Source: DAOMNO01 sp035443885 (lineage in GTDB: Bacteria; Planctomycetota; Phycisphaerae; Phycisphaerales; SM1A02). Taken from it: 64,000 nucleotides of DNA. This document shows, in pieces, positions 17,693 through 26,756 of the stretch. The DNA lies in assembly GCA_035443885.1 (NCBI GenBank), contig DAOMNO010000006.1, forward strand, positions 1 through 64,000, written 5' to 3'. The position numbers were made by a program, and so were the translations under genes. The notes beneath the pieces are model-generated. The model was not told where the DNA came from and did no database searches. It saw only the letters and a list, made by a program, of their open reading frames with translations. Positions within the stretch are counted from its first letter, which is position 1; every line of letters begins with the position of its first letter.

Positions 17693-18973
17693 ATGTCTCG
17701 CATGGTTGTTTTCATCGTTCTACTGCTTGTATTCTTGTTTCCATGCAGTACGACTTTGGCGCAGTTTCATGAGCCGGATCGTGACGCGACCCGCGCCTTC
17801 GAAGCGATGGTGAAAGCCTATCGCGAGCGGCAGGCTCTTGGCGTCAAGACTGAGATTGAAATCGAGATTATGCAGGGCGACATCTCGTCGCAGACATCAA
17901 AGATCGAAGCGGAGTTTCTCCTCGCCCCCCAGGGCAAAGGGCGACGTGAAGCGGCGGTCAAGATCAAAGGCTTCACCGTGCTCGTGAAAAACGGGGCTGT
18001 TTTCGCTGTGCATGATGAACGATCGGATGCGTATTTCACCGCCAGCGATGAAGGCTCGCCTTACTACGCGCTGATGTTCCTGTTTCTCGATCTGCCATAC
18101 CCGCATCTCGCCATCGCTTTGGGTGAAGATGACACGGAAGACCTACTCATGCAGTTTCATTCCAAAGCGCCGTGGGTGAGACCTACTGCGGCTTCCAATG
18201 TCAAGCGTGATGAGAAGTCACTTCAACTCATCAAACTGACGAGCGATTTCGAGTCGATTGATCTCTATGTCGAGCCGGATACAAAGCTGATCGATTCGAT
18301 GGAAGTGCGCGTAACGGCTGGTCCGCTGGTGCAGACGGGGGCGACGCTGATCTATCGTCATCGATATCAGTATGAAGTACATGATTCGCTGCCTGCGGAT
18401 GCTCTGAATTTTGAGCAAGGGGAGCGCGTTCGCGTCAGTTCGTTTCCGTCGCTCAGGCCAGAGCCGACGCCTGTCGAAGCTCCCACGCGCCGCACTGTGA
18501 TCTCGCCCGCGAGCCTTGTCGGCAAGCCAGCGCCGACGTTTCGGCTGGATTCTCTTGACGGCAAGGCCGTTGATCTCGCTTCGCTTCACGGGCAGGTTGT
18601 TGTGCTGGATTTCTGGGCGACGTGGTGTGGTCCATGTGTTCGCGCGTTGCCGCTGCTGCACGAGGTCGCAGCGTGGGCGAAGGAACAATCGCTGCCCGTA
18701 ACGGTGGTGGCTGTGAACGTGTGGGAAAGCCCGAATGTTGATGAGCGTACTCAGCGTGCTGCCGATTTCTGGAAACAGCGTAAGTTCACCCTGCCAGTCG
18801 CGATGGATATGGACGATGAGGTTGCCAAACTCTACGGCGTAACGGGCATTCCAACGACAGTCATTATTCGACCGGACGGCATCGTGCATGCCCAGCATGT
18901 CGGCGCGGGTGAAAACTTCGTAGAGCAGCTCAAGAGTGAAATCCGCGAAGCGATCAAAGCTGGCGAGTGGTAA
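17693..18973 (+). CDS. Secreted LolA-like/DUF2092-type domain fused to TlpA-like thioredoxin, copy 2
   Basis: This has the same architecture as its upstream neighbour, 32 bases away: a signal peptide (ends TTLAQ), a beta-rich domain of about 220 residues, a linker near 260-285, and a TlpA-like domain with WATWCGPC (Cys312, Cys315) and GIPTTVIIRPDG. The thioredoxin halves match well (VVVLDFWATWCGPC in both), while the N-terminal halves have diverged strongly. That suggests duplication followed by change of the substrate-facing domain. GAGGGG precedes the ATG. The two are likely one transcript. Confidence 0.83.
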   Translation: MSRMVVFIVLLLVFLFPCSTTLAQFHEPDRDATRAFEAMVKAYRERQALGVKTEIEIEIMQGDISSQTSKIEAEFLLAPQGKGRREAAVKIKGFTVLVKNGAVFAVHDERSDAYFTASDEGSPYYALMFLFLDLPYPHLAIALGEDDTEDLLMQFHSKAPWVRPTAASNVKRDEKSLQLIKLTSDFESIDLYVEPDTKLIDSMEVRVTAGPLVQTGATLIYRHRYQYEVHDSLPADALNFEQGERVRVSSFPSLRPEPTPVEAPTRRTVISPASLVGKPAPTFRLDSLDGKAVDLASLHGQVVVLDFWATWCGPCVRALPLLHEVAAWAKEQSLPVTVVAVNVWESPNVDERTQRAADFWKQRKFTLPVAMDMDDEVAKLYGVTGIPTTVIIRPDGIVHAQHVGAGENFVEQLKSEIREAIKAGEW

Positions 18974-18986
18974 CTCGGGTTGGTCG

Positions 18987-20495
18987 TCAATCGCTGCCGA
19001 GTTGTACGGTGGTGGCTGCCATGTCCTTGGCGATGATCAAGACGATCTTTTCCTGCAAGTCTCTCGCGTGTCGCAGGACCGAAGGCTCTACGTCGTTAAC
19101 CATTACACTGAAGGAGCGCCGCCTGCCGTCCGGCATGGTGACGTAACCGCTCAGACAGCTCACTTCATTGATGTACCCAGACTTGGCCTGAATGGTCGCT
19201 CCGTGCAAGTTCGTGCCTTGGAAGCGATTGCGAAGCGTGCCGTTGTTGCCGGGCGTTGCAAGGCTGTCGATGAAAATCGGCCCCAGTTTTCTGTCCGAAT
19301 GAAAAGTGTTGAGCCATGCGGTGAGCGTTTCAGGAGAGACACGGTTATCGCGGGCAAGGCCCGAACCGTCCGCCACGATCACACTGCCAGCCAAGGCGGG
19401 GCTGCCAAGCCGCTCATGCACAGCGTGCCGAATGATGGCGGCACCGTTGGTCCACGAGCCAGGTTGCCTTGTCATTGCCGCGCCAGCCCGCTTGAGGAGC
19501 GCCTCTGCATAGAGATTGTGACTGTCGCGGTTGCAGCGTGCCACAGCCGTGCTGATCGGCGTTGAGATCGCTGGGCCGAGGTCTGTTCCTGAGAAAGACG
19601 GTTCTTCAATCGAAGCCACTCGGTGCGAAGCGACACGCACGCCCGCCTTGCTCAGGCGATCTGCCATCAGCCTCGCGAAAAACGAAGGCATGTCGTGTAC
19701 CGTAACGGGAACAGCAACTTTGTATTCAAACTTGACGTTGCCGTACATGCGCATGTTATTGGTGCCAAGCTGTCGCGCCACCCATGCGGTATTGGCGTCG
19801 TCCTTCCCGGTTTTGGATGTTGCGCTGTTGCCGACTTCAAGCCACGGAGCGCGAGGCTGCATGTTTGTGATGTCCGGCTTGCCTGATGAGGTTGGCTTGG
19901 GATAAAAATCGAGCACGTTCAGGTGAAAATTAAAACCAGAAACCTGAGCGCAATACCGGCGGTTGAGTTGATCGGTCGGCCATCCACCATGCACGAAGTC
20001 CCGATCGAAGATTCGATCATCGACGATGATCTCGGAGACGTTTTTGAGTCCAGTGGCTACGACGGGATCGACCCACAGTTTGAGAAACTGCTCCACGCTG
20101 ATTCCCGTCTGGCCATCCACCGTCGTCATCTCAAGCAGTGTCGGGTCGCCGAAAGCGGGGTCGCCATCGCCGATTACGATGAGCCGGTCGCCATCACGGA
20201 GCAGTCTCGTGGTGAAGTGAAAATCTGCCCCCAGCACATGCATCGCAGCGCCGGTGGTGAGGAGTTTCATATTGCTCGCGGGGATCATTGGTCGGGACGC
20301 GCCGACGGATACCAGCGAAGTTCTTGAATCCGCATCGCGGATGCTGACGCCTACGACAGCGTTCTTGAGCGGCGTGGAGCGGATGGCGCGTTCCACCTCA
20401 GCTTGGAGTCCACCACTGGCTGACGCGACGGAAACCGTCGCGAGGGTGTGAAGGACGATCCAGGCAGCGATAGCGGAACGAGCGATGCGGGGCAT
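18987..20495 (-). CDS. dacB: D-alanyl-D-alanine carboxypeptidase/endopeptidase (PBP4, S13 family)
   Basis: The protein trims or cleaves peptidoglycan stem peptides in the periplasm. A signal peptide (about residues 1-27) is followed by the three penicillin-binding motifs: SNMK (Ser74, Lys77), SHN in RDSHNLYAEALLKRAG, and KSG in IQAKSGYINEVSCLSGY, where KTG is usual. The 503-residue length with a long insertion between the first two motifs is typical of S13 enzymes. ATG at 20495 has a perfect AGGAGG ribosome binding site, so the longer open frame is not used. It is convergent with the TlpA-type pair. Confidence 0.93.
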   Translation of the reverse strand: MPRIARSAIAAWIVLHTLATVSVASASGGLQAEVERAIRSTPLKNAVVGVSIRDADSRTSLVSVGASRPMIPASNMKLLTTGAAMHVLGADFHFTTRLLRDGDRLIVIGDGDPAFGDPTLLEMTTVDGQTGISVEQFLKLWVDPVVATGLKNVSEIIVDDRIFDRDFVHGGWPTDQLNRRYCAQVSGFNFHLNVLDFYPKPTSSGKPDITNMQPRAPWLEVGNSATSKTGKDDANTAWVARQLGTNNMRMYGNVKFEYKVAVPVTVHDMPSFFARLMADRLSKAGVRVASHRVASIEEPSFSGTDLGPAISTPISTAVARCNRDSHNLYAEALLKRAGAAMTRQPGSWTNGAAIIRHAVHERLGSPALAGSVIVADGSGLARDNRVSPETLTAWLNTFHSDRKLGPIFIDSLATPGNNGTLRNRFQGTNLHGATIQAKSGYINEVSCLSGYVTMPDGRRRSFSVMVNDVEPSVLRHARDLQEKIVLIIAKDMAATTVQLGSD

Positions 20496-20601
20496 GACTT
20501 CCTCCTGAAGCACGAGAAGAAAAGGAGAACGCCGATTGACGTTGTACCATCGTATCGGCGTGCCGCGCTGCAAGGCTTCAATGGCCCGACATCTTCATCA
20601 G

Positions 20602-22134
20602 TCATGGTGCGACAAACGCGCCGGAGCGGATCAGATTGCAGATCGCGTTGATATCCGGGCTGGGTGGGCGGTCTTCTGTCAGACGCGGAACGACCTCACG
20701 TATGGCTGCATACGCACGCTCCACGCCCGCGCCGCTGCGAAGGGGCCGCTGATACTCCATGGCCTCTGCCATCACGAGCAGTTCGATGGCGACCACGTTT
20801 CTCGCGAGATCGACAGCAGCACGGGCCTGATGGGCAGCAGTCGCGCCCATGGAGTTGTAGTCCTCAATGCCTGCCGAGGTGGGAATGTTGCCCACGCTTG
20901 CGGGTGAAGCGAGGGTTTGCAACTCGTTGCAGCAGGCGGCAGCCGTGTATTGTGCGATCATCAACCCGCTGTGCAATCCTGGCTGAGGACTGAGGTACAC
21001 ATTGACCGGATTTTCGCTATCGCTCGCCGTCAGTAACCAATTGACGCGCCGCTCTGCAATGCCCGCGATGTGGCAGAGCGCGATCGGCATGATGTCCAGC
21101 GCGATGGCAAGCGGCATGCCGTGGAAATTCGCGCCGGAGATAATGCTTGATTCGGGATGCCCGCCGCGGTCTGCAAAGACCAGCGGGTTGTCGGTTACAG
21201 CGCCAAGCTCGCGCTGAAACACCGCTTCAACATGGTCGAGGGCATCAAAAGCAGCGCCTAAGACCTGCGGCGCGGCTCGCAGGCAATACGGATCCTGCAC
21301 ACGCGGGTCGTTCTCCTGATGCGCTTTGACAATCTCAGAGCCTTCCAGCAGTGCTTGGAGCTTGGCTGCCACAGCGATCTGACCTTGCTGTGCTCGTGCC
21401 TGATGAATCCGTGGGTCCAGTGGCCGATCCGTCCCTCGACATGCGTCAATGGCCATGGCTGCCGCACAAAGGGCTGCGCTGCGGAGTCGGGCGATATCGC
21501 AAAGGGCCAGCGATCCGATTGCAGCCATCAGGTGTGTGCCGTTAATGAGGGCAAGGCCTTCCTTGGCGTCAAGTGTCAGCGGCTGAAGACCGGCTTTGCG
21601 CAAGGCGTCCCCGCCGGACACTGTGGATCCATCTAATGTGGCGTTCCCCTCGCCAATGAGGACGAGTGCTGCGTGGGCGAGTGGTGCAAGATCGCCCGAA
21701 GCGCCAACTGAGCCACGAGAGGGCACGATGGGGGTGATCCGCTTGTTGAGCAGGGCGAGAATGGCATTGATGGTTTCTGTTCGCACGCCGGATCGTCCTC
21801 GCGCCAGGCTGGCAGCCAGAATGAGCAGCATGGCGCGGACGACTTCTTCGGGCAGCGGTTCACCGACGCCCGCAGCGTGTGAACGCAGCAGGTTTCGCTG
21901 GACCTCCCGGATGCCGTCAGGGGCGATGCGCTGGCGTGAAAGCGAGCCGAAGCCGGTGTTCACGCCGTAGATCGCCGCTGAGCCAGCCGCGCACGAATCA
22001 ACAACTTTTCGTGCGGCCTCTACGGCTCGCATAGCGGTCGGCGAGAGAGAGACTGCGCGATTGCGACGAGCGACGGACTCAACATCTGCAAGCGTAAGGG
22101 GGGCTTCGGTCAGGCTCAGCGCGGTCTCGTGCAT
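20602..22134 (-). CDS. hutH: Histidine ammonia-lyase
   Basis: It converts L-histidine to urocanate and ammonia with a self-made MIO cofactor. The MIO tripeptide Ala-Ser-Gly is at residues 146-148 in RGSVGASGDLAPLAHA, preceded by YGVNTGFGSLSRQRI and LLRSHAAGVGEPL. The SH pair there favours histidine over tyrosine or phenylalanine as substrate. At 510 residues it matches bacterial HutH. I start at ATG 22134; the open frame extends 101 residues upstream into the divergent kmo gene. No hutU, hutI or hutG is nearby, which is unusual. Confidence 0.92.
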   Translation of the reverse strand: MHETALSLTEAPLTLADVESVARRNRAVSLSPTAMRAVEAARKVVDSCAAGSAAIYGVNTGFGSLSRQRIAPDGIREVQRNLLRSHAAGVGEPLPEEVVRAMLLILAASLARGRSGVRTETINAILALLNKRITPIVPSRGSVGASGDLAPLAHAALVLIGEGNATLDGSTVSGGDALRKAGLQPLTLDAKEGLALINGTHLMAAIGSLALCDIARLRSAALCAAAMAIDACRGTDRPLDPRIHQARAQQGQIAVAAKLQALLEGSEIVKAHQENDPRVQDPYCLRAAPQVLGAAFDALDHVEAVFQRELGAVTDNPLVFADRGGHPESSIISGANFHGMPLAIALDIMPIALCHIAGIAERRVNWLLTASDSENPVNVYLSPQPGLHSGLMIAQYTAAACCNELQTLASPASVGNIPTSAGIEDYNSMGATAAHQARAAVDLARNVVAIELLVMAEAMEYQRPLRSGAGVERAYAAIREVVPRLTEDRPPSPDINAICNLIRSGAFVAP

Positions 22135-22173
22135 GGCGGGAAGGATACCGCACGCGTTACACTCCCGCATTCC

Positions 22174-23538
22174 ATGCCATCGTCTGATCCATCTTCCACG
22201 CATATCGCCGTGATCGGTGCGGGTCTCGGGGGCGCATTGATGGCGTGCTACCTCGCACAAGCCGGGTATCGCGTCAGCATGTACGAGCGGCGGAGTGATC
22301 CGCGCGTTGCGGGTTTCGTCGGCGGTCGGTCTATCAATCTCGCCTTGTCTGTGCGGGGTATTACTGCGCTTCGAGAGGTCGGCTTGGCGGACAAAGTGCT
22401 GGCCCAGGCGATACCCATGCGCGGCCGCATGATGCACTCGATGTCCGGCGAGCTGACCTTTCAGGCCTATAGCGCGAATGCCGAAGATGCGATCAACTCA
22501 GTCGATCGGGGGGGCCTCAATCTGACACTGCTTGAAGCGGCGGCTGCGTATCCGAACGTCGAACTCCACTTCGATTGTCGATGCGTTGAGCTTGATCTTG
22601 ATGCACCACGTGCGCGATTTGAAGACGCAACAGGAAAGGCGAGAGAAGTTTGTGCTGATCTCATCATCGGTGCAGACGGGGCTTTTTCCGCCGTGCGTGG
22701 ACAAATGCAGAAGCTGGACCGCTTCAACTACAATCAGCAGTACCTTGAGCACGGCTACAAGGAGTTGACGATTCCGCCGCCAGCGACGGCCTCGACGAAG
22801 TGGCCCGGTTTTGCGATGGAACCGAACGCGCTGCACATCTGGCCCCGTGGCGGCTCGATGATGATCGCATTGCCCAATCGCGACGGTTCATTCACATGCA
22901 CATGCTTCTGGCCGTATCAAGGCCAGATCGGCTTTGATCAAATTGTGAGTGAGGCAGATGTGGTGCCGTTCTTCCAGCGGTTTTTCCCCGATGCGGTGCC
23001 CTTGATGCCAACACTGGCACAGGATTACATGCGCAATCCCACCAGTTCACTCGTAACGGTGAGGTGCATGCCGTGGCATTATCGCGACAAAGCGGTGCTG
23101 GTCGGTGATGCGGCGCACGCCATCGTGCCGTTCTTCGGACAGGGGATGAACGCCGCCTTCGAGGACTGCCGGATTTTGAATGGGTTGATTCAAAGTCACG
23201 CGCCGCGATGGGATGTCATTCTGGATACCTTCACGCGCGTTCGGAAAGCCGATGCGGACGCGATCGCCGACATGGCCCTGAGCAACTTCATTGAGATGCG
23301 AGACAAGGTTGGCTCGAAGCGGTTCTTACTCAAGAAGAAAACAGAGCACATGCTGCACCGCTGGTTTCCGTCACGATTCACGCCGCTCTACAACCTCATC
23401 AGTTTCAGCAATGTGCCGTATGCGGAGGCCAAACGACGAGGCGAGAAGCAGGATGGTCTGCTTCGCGTCGCGGGCATCGCCTTGATTGCCCTGCTCCTCA
23501 TCGCGGCGCTGGCGGCGATAGGATGGGCCATCGGATAA
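22174..23538 (+). CDS. kmo: Kynurenine 3-monooxygenase with C-terminal membrane anchor
   Basis: KMO is an FAD enzyme that hydroxylates kynurenine with NADPH and oxygen. The FAD-binding GAGLGGALMACYLAQAGY motif starts near residue 14. GGRSINLALSVRG is highly characteristic of KMO, and VLVGDAAHAIVPFFGQGMNAAFED is the second FAD motif. The last about 22 residues form a hydrophobic helix (ALIALLLIAALAAIGWAIG), suggesting a membrane anchor as in eukaryotic KMO. ATG at 22174 begins the Rossmann domain cleanly; an upstream ATG would overlap hutH. Only 39 bases separate it from the divergent hutH. Confidence 0.93.
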   Translation: MPSSDPSSTHIAVIGAGLGGALMACYLAQAGYRVSMYERRSDPRVAGFVGGRSINLALSVRGITALREVGLADKVLAQAIPMRGRMMHSMSGELTFQAYSANAEDAINSVDRGGLNLTLLEAAAAYPNVELHFDCRCVELDLDAPRARFEDATGKAREVCADLIIGADGAFSAVRGQMQKLDRFNYNQQYLEHGYKELTIPPPATASTKWPGFAMEPNALHIWPRGGSMMIALPNRDGSFTCTCFWPYQGQIGFDQIVSEADVVPFFQRFFPDAVPLMPTLAQDYMRNPTSSLVTVRCMPWHYRDKAVLVGDAAHAIVPFFGQGMNAAFEDCRILNGLIQSHAPRWDVILDTFTRVRKADADAIADMALSNFIEMRDKVGSKRFLLKKKTEHMLHRWFPSRFTPLYNLISFSNVPYAEAKRRGEKQDGLLRVAGIALIALLLIAALAAIGWAIG

Positions 23539-23591
23539 AGTAGTTCAGGTGCATTGCACGACCCTCTGATTCTCACCTTCTGGCGAACGAC

Positions 23592-24377
23592 ATGCCTCTG
23601 ACGTATTCAAGCTATCTCAAGCTCGCCGAACTGCTGCAGTTGCAGCAGTCGCAGTCCAATCCACCTGAGCATGATGAAACGTTGTTTATCATCATCCATC
23701 AGACGTACGAACTCTGGTTCAAGCAGCTTCTGCATGAGTTCGAGAAGATCAAGCGGGACTTTTCAAGCGGGGAGTTATACGGTGCGCTGCACACCTTCAA
23801 GCGATGCAGAACCATCATGAAGGTTCTGGTCGAACAGTTGGACGTGCTGGAAACCATGACGCCCATGTCGTTTCGCAGTTTCCGCGATCGGCTGGAGACG
23901 GCATCCGGCTTTCAATCCGCGCAGTTCCGTGAATTCGAGTTTGTGCTTGGCTATAAGCGAGCGGATGTGCTCAAGTATCACCATGGCCCGGATACGCCCT
24001 GGCATGCGCAGTTACAGAAGCGGCTGAATGAGCGGTCCATCGTCGATCACTTCTACGATTTTTTGGAGAAACATGGCGCTGCAATTCCTCATGAGCTGCG
24101 CGAGCGAGACATCACGCTGCCGAATGAACCGAATGAAGCTGTTCAGTCAGAGCTGCTGCGTTTGTACCAATCTCGCGCCGATCTCACCATCCTGTTTGAG
24201 TTGATGACCGACTTTGATGAAGGCCAGCAGGAATGGCGCTATCGGCATGTCAAGCTCGTTGAACGAACGATTGGCAACAAAAAGGGCACGGGTGGTTCAC
24301 CAGGCGTGGAGTTCCTCATCAAGAGCCTCTTCAAACCGGTGTTTCACGACCTGTGGGCGATTCGCCACGAACTTTAA
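23592..24377 (+). CDS. kynA: Tryptophan 2,3-dioxygenase
   Basis: This heme enzyme opens the indole ring of L-tryptophan to N-formylkynurenine, the first step of the pathway. FIIIHQTYELWFKQLLHE contains the active-site His. HVKLVERTIGNKKGTGG has the proximal heme-ligand His and the substrate-binding GTGGS-type loop (here GTGGSPG). PMSFRSFRDRLETASGFQS is the strongly conserved PLDFxxFRxxLxxASGFQS segment. The length, 261 residues, is typical of bacterial enzymes. It lies 53 bases after kmo, and its TAA overlaps the ATG of kynB (TAATG). Confidence 0.96.
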   Translation: MPLTYSSYLKLAELLQLQQSQSNPPEHDETLFIIIHQTYELWFKQLLHEFEKIKRDFSSGELYGALHTFKRCRTIMKVLVEQLDVLETMTPMSFRSFRDRLETASGFQSAQFREFEFVLGYKRADVLKYHHGPDTPWHAQLQKRLNERSIVDHFYDFLEKHGAAIPHELRERDITLPNEPNEAVQSELLRLYQSRADLTILFELMTDFDEGQQEWRYRHVKLVERTIGNKKGTGGSPGVEFLIKSLFKPVFHDLWAIRHEL

Positions 24378-25045
24378 TGCTGTACGACATCACGCCGCCC
24401 ATTACGACGGAACTCAAGGTGTGGCCGGGCGACACGCCGCCAACGCGTGAAGTGCTGCTGGATATCAAATCAGGTGCTTCGGTCACCCTGTCCACCTTGC
24501 GCGCCACAGTGCATCTCGGCGCGCATGCGGACGGACCGAATCACTATGGCGCGGATGCGCCGGGAATCGGTGAGCGATCGCTGGAGCACTATCTCGGCCC
24601 ATGTCAGGTCATACGAGCCGATGTCCAATGTGGCGAACGGGTGCGAGTCGAGCATCTGAACTTTCCGATCGATTCAAATCAGCAATCTCAGCGATTAGAC
24701 CTTCGCTCAATGATCCGCGCTGAGCGCGTACTCATTGCCACCGGAACATTTCCGGATCCAACACACTTCAACGAAGATTTCGCAGCACTTGACCCGGACC
24801 TCGTTGATGCCCTCCATGAACTCGGCGTGTCCACCATCGGCATCGACACGCCAAGCGTCGATCTCTTTCATTCAAAGGATCTGCCAGCGCACAGCCGATT
24901 TCTTATGCACGACATGGCGATCCTTGAAGGGCTGATCCTCCGCGATGTGCCGCCCGGCGAGTATGAACTTATTGCATTGCCCTTGAAGCTGATGGGGTTC
25001 GATGCCAGCCCCGTGCGCGCCGTGCTGCGACCGCTTGTGCGCTAA
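24377..25045 (+). CDS. kynB: Kynurenine formamidase (cyclase family)
   Basis: KynB hydrolyses N-formylkynurenine to kynurenine and formate, the step directly after KynA. The family's metal site appears as LGAHADGPNHYG (the H-x-G-x-H-x-D-x-P-x-H pattern). LYDITPPITTELKVWPGDTP opens the fold and TIGIDTPSVD is the third conserved block. ATG at 24377 overlaps the kynA stop codon by one base, giving translational coupling; it makes a protein of 222 residues, close to the usual 205-220. The 3' end overlaps the convergent ridA-like gene by four bases. Confidence 0.95.
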   Translation: MLYDITPPITTELKVWPGDTPPTREVLLDIKSGASVTLSTLRATVHLGAHADGPNHYGADAPGIGERSLEHYLGPCQVIRADVQCGERVRVEHLNFPIDSNQQSQRLDLRSMIRAERVLIATGTFPDPTHFNEDFAALDPDLVDALHELGVSTIGIDTPSVDLFHSKDLPAHSRFLMHDMAILEGLILRDVPPGEYELIALPLKLMGFDASPVRAVLRPLVR

Positions 25046-25470
25046 TCGATTGTGGCGATCACTTTGACTTCCACCGCGATCGGCGTCGGGAGCGCGCCAA
25101 TCTCAATCGTTGTTCGCGTCGGATTGGGCTTCCCCTCGCCAGCGAAATATTCAGCATAGACACGGTTGTACGTGCCAAAGTCGGCTTTCATGTTCGTGAG
25201 AAACGCAAGCACATCAACGATGTTCTCCCACCGTGAGCCTGAATCTTCGAGCACAGCCCGAACGTTGTCGAAGCACGACCTGCACTGCGTTTCAATGTCG
25301 TAGGATGCAATGTCGCCTTGCGCGTTGAGCGTTACGCCGGGTATCTCTTTGGAGCCGCGTTTTCGCGGGCCGACACCTGAAAGAAAAAGCAGGTTGCCAA
25401 CCCTTTTCGCGTGGGGATACGCGCCCACTGGCTCCGGCGCACGATTCGAGATCAGTTGCGATTCGCTCAT
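25042..25470 (-). CDS. RidA-family protein, possibly 2-aminomuconate deaminase
   Basis: A 142-residue member of the RidA/YjgF/UK114 family, with GAYPHAKRVGNLLFLSGVGPR near the start, RSCFDNVRAVLEDSGSRWENIV in the middle and PNPTRTTIEIGALPTPIAVEV with the conserved Arg at the end. The KRGSKEIPGV insertion and the 142-residue length resemble 2-aminomuconate deaminases of the 3-hydroxyanthranilate meta-cleavage route. Together with the neighbouring kmo-kynA-kynB this supports that role, but generic imine deaminase activity cannot be excluded. ATG at 25470 is the first giving the typical N-terminus. Confidence 0.85.
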   Translation of the reverse strand: MSESQLISNRAPEPVGAYPHAKRVGNLLFLSGVGPRKRGSKEIPGVTLNAQGDIASYDIETQCRSCFDNVRAVLEDSGSRWENIVDVLAFLTNMKADFGTYNRVYAEYFAGEGKPNPTRTTIEIGALPTPIAVEVKVIATID

Positions 25471-25557
25471 CGCGACATGATACCTTGACCGCGTTGCGAG
25501 TCGTCTGTAGCTTCGACCGCTCAATGCGAGTGTAGCAACTCGCTCAGGAGGCGGTTC

Positions 25558-26712
25558 ATGCAGAAAGCAATCGTGCTTGGCGGCGGAATGGTCGGTTCGG
25601 TGATGGCTACGGACCTTGCCGCAAGCGGCATTCGCACAACCCTTGCGGATCGTTCGCCGGCTGCATTGAAGAAGGCTGCCGAACGCCTTGGGGCAGGTGT
25701 CTCAACGCTTGAGGCCGATCTTTCAGATGCGAGGGCGGTGATGAAGCTCGTTGAGCCGTTCGATATCGTTCTCGGCGCACTACCGAGCGCGATCGGATTT
25801 CAGACGCTTCGCACGGTGATTGAAGCGGGCAAGCCGTACTGCGACATTTCCTTCATGCCGGAGAATGCGCTGGAGCTGGATGCGCTCGCCAAGGCACGAG
25901 GCGTAACAGCGGTGGTCGATTGCGGTGTCGCGCCGGGGATGAGCAACATGGCTGCGGGATATGCCCATGCTCAACTCGACCGGTGCGAGTCGATTGTGAT
26001 CTATGTGGGGGGGCTTCCTCGCGAGAGGCGATGGCCGTTTGAATACAAGGCAGGATTCTCGCCGCATGACGTGATTGAGGAGTACACACGCCCATCGCGC
26101 ATCGTCGAATACGGGAAAGTTGTTATCCGTGAAGCGTTGAGCGAGCCTGAGTTGATCGATTTTGCAGGGGTTGGCACGCTTGAGGCATTCAATACGGATG
26201 GGTTGCGATCCATCGCCGATACCCTCGACGCACCGTTCATGAAGGAAAAGACGCTTCGCTATCCGGGCCATATTGAACTGATGCGTGTATTCAGGGAGAC
26301 CGGGCTTTTCGGTACGGAACCGATTCAGATCGGTGGTGTCAGCGTTGTGCCGCGTGATGTCATCGCTTCGCTCATGTTTCCGAAGTGGACCTATCAGCCA
26401 GGCGAAGAAGACTTGACGGTGATGCGCATTGTGGTGGAAGGGGTCAAGGCCGGTCAAAGAACGCGATATTCATGGGATCTGCTTGACTACTTTGATCGAG
26501 CCAGCATGAGCACGAGCATGTCGCGCACGACGGCGCTCCCATGCACCATCGTCGCTCGGATGATTCTCGCTGGCCAGATCAGGCAGGTCGGCGTGCTGCC
26601 GCCTGAACTGATCGGCAACCAGGAAGGATGCCTTCATTTTGTGATGAGTGAACTGGAAGGGCGTGGTGTTCACTATGCGTCAAGGGTGGAAGACCTCGGA
26701 CGCGCAGATTGA
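25558..26712 (+). CDS. Saccharopine dehydrogenase-family oxidoreductase
   Basis: This is a two-domain NAD(P)-dependent protein of 384 residues. The N-terminal Rossmann fold begins AIVLGGGMVGSVMATDLAA. The SACCH_DH middle region has VVDCGVAPGMSNMAAGYA and a C-terminal catalytic-like segment follows. Length and motifs are close to L-lysine 6-dehydrogenases and related saccharopine-reductase-like enzymes, so amino acid or amino-semialdehyde oxidation is plausible. It directly follows the kynurenine genes; a link to aminomuconate semialdehyde chemistry is only a guess. The cluster otherwise lacks kynureninase and 3-hydroxyanthranilate dioxygenase. Confidence 0.85.
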   Translation: MQKAIVLGGGMVGSVMATDLAASGIRTTLADRSPAALKKAAERLGAGVSTLEADLSDARAVMKLVEPFDIVLGALPSAIGFQTLRTVIEAGKPYCDISFMPENALELDALAKARGVTAVVDCGVAPGMSNMAAGYAHAQLDRCESIVIYVGGLPRERRWPFEYKAGFSPHDVIEEYTRPSRIVEYGKVVIREALSEPELIDFAGVGTLEAFNTDGLRSIADTLDAPFMKEKTLRYPGHIELMRVFRETGLFGTEPIQIGGVSVVPRDVIASLMFPKWTYQPGEEDLTVMRIVVEGVKAGQRTRYSWDLLDYFDRASMSTSMSRTTALPCTIVARMILAGQIRQVGVLPPELIGNQEGCLHFVMSELEGRGVHYASRVEDLGRAD

Positions 26713-26756
26713 GTTCCGTTTGCGATAGGATGATGTAGGCTTGAGAACTCATTTGC

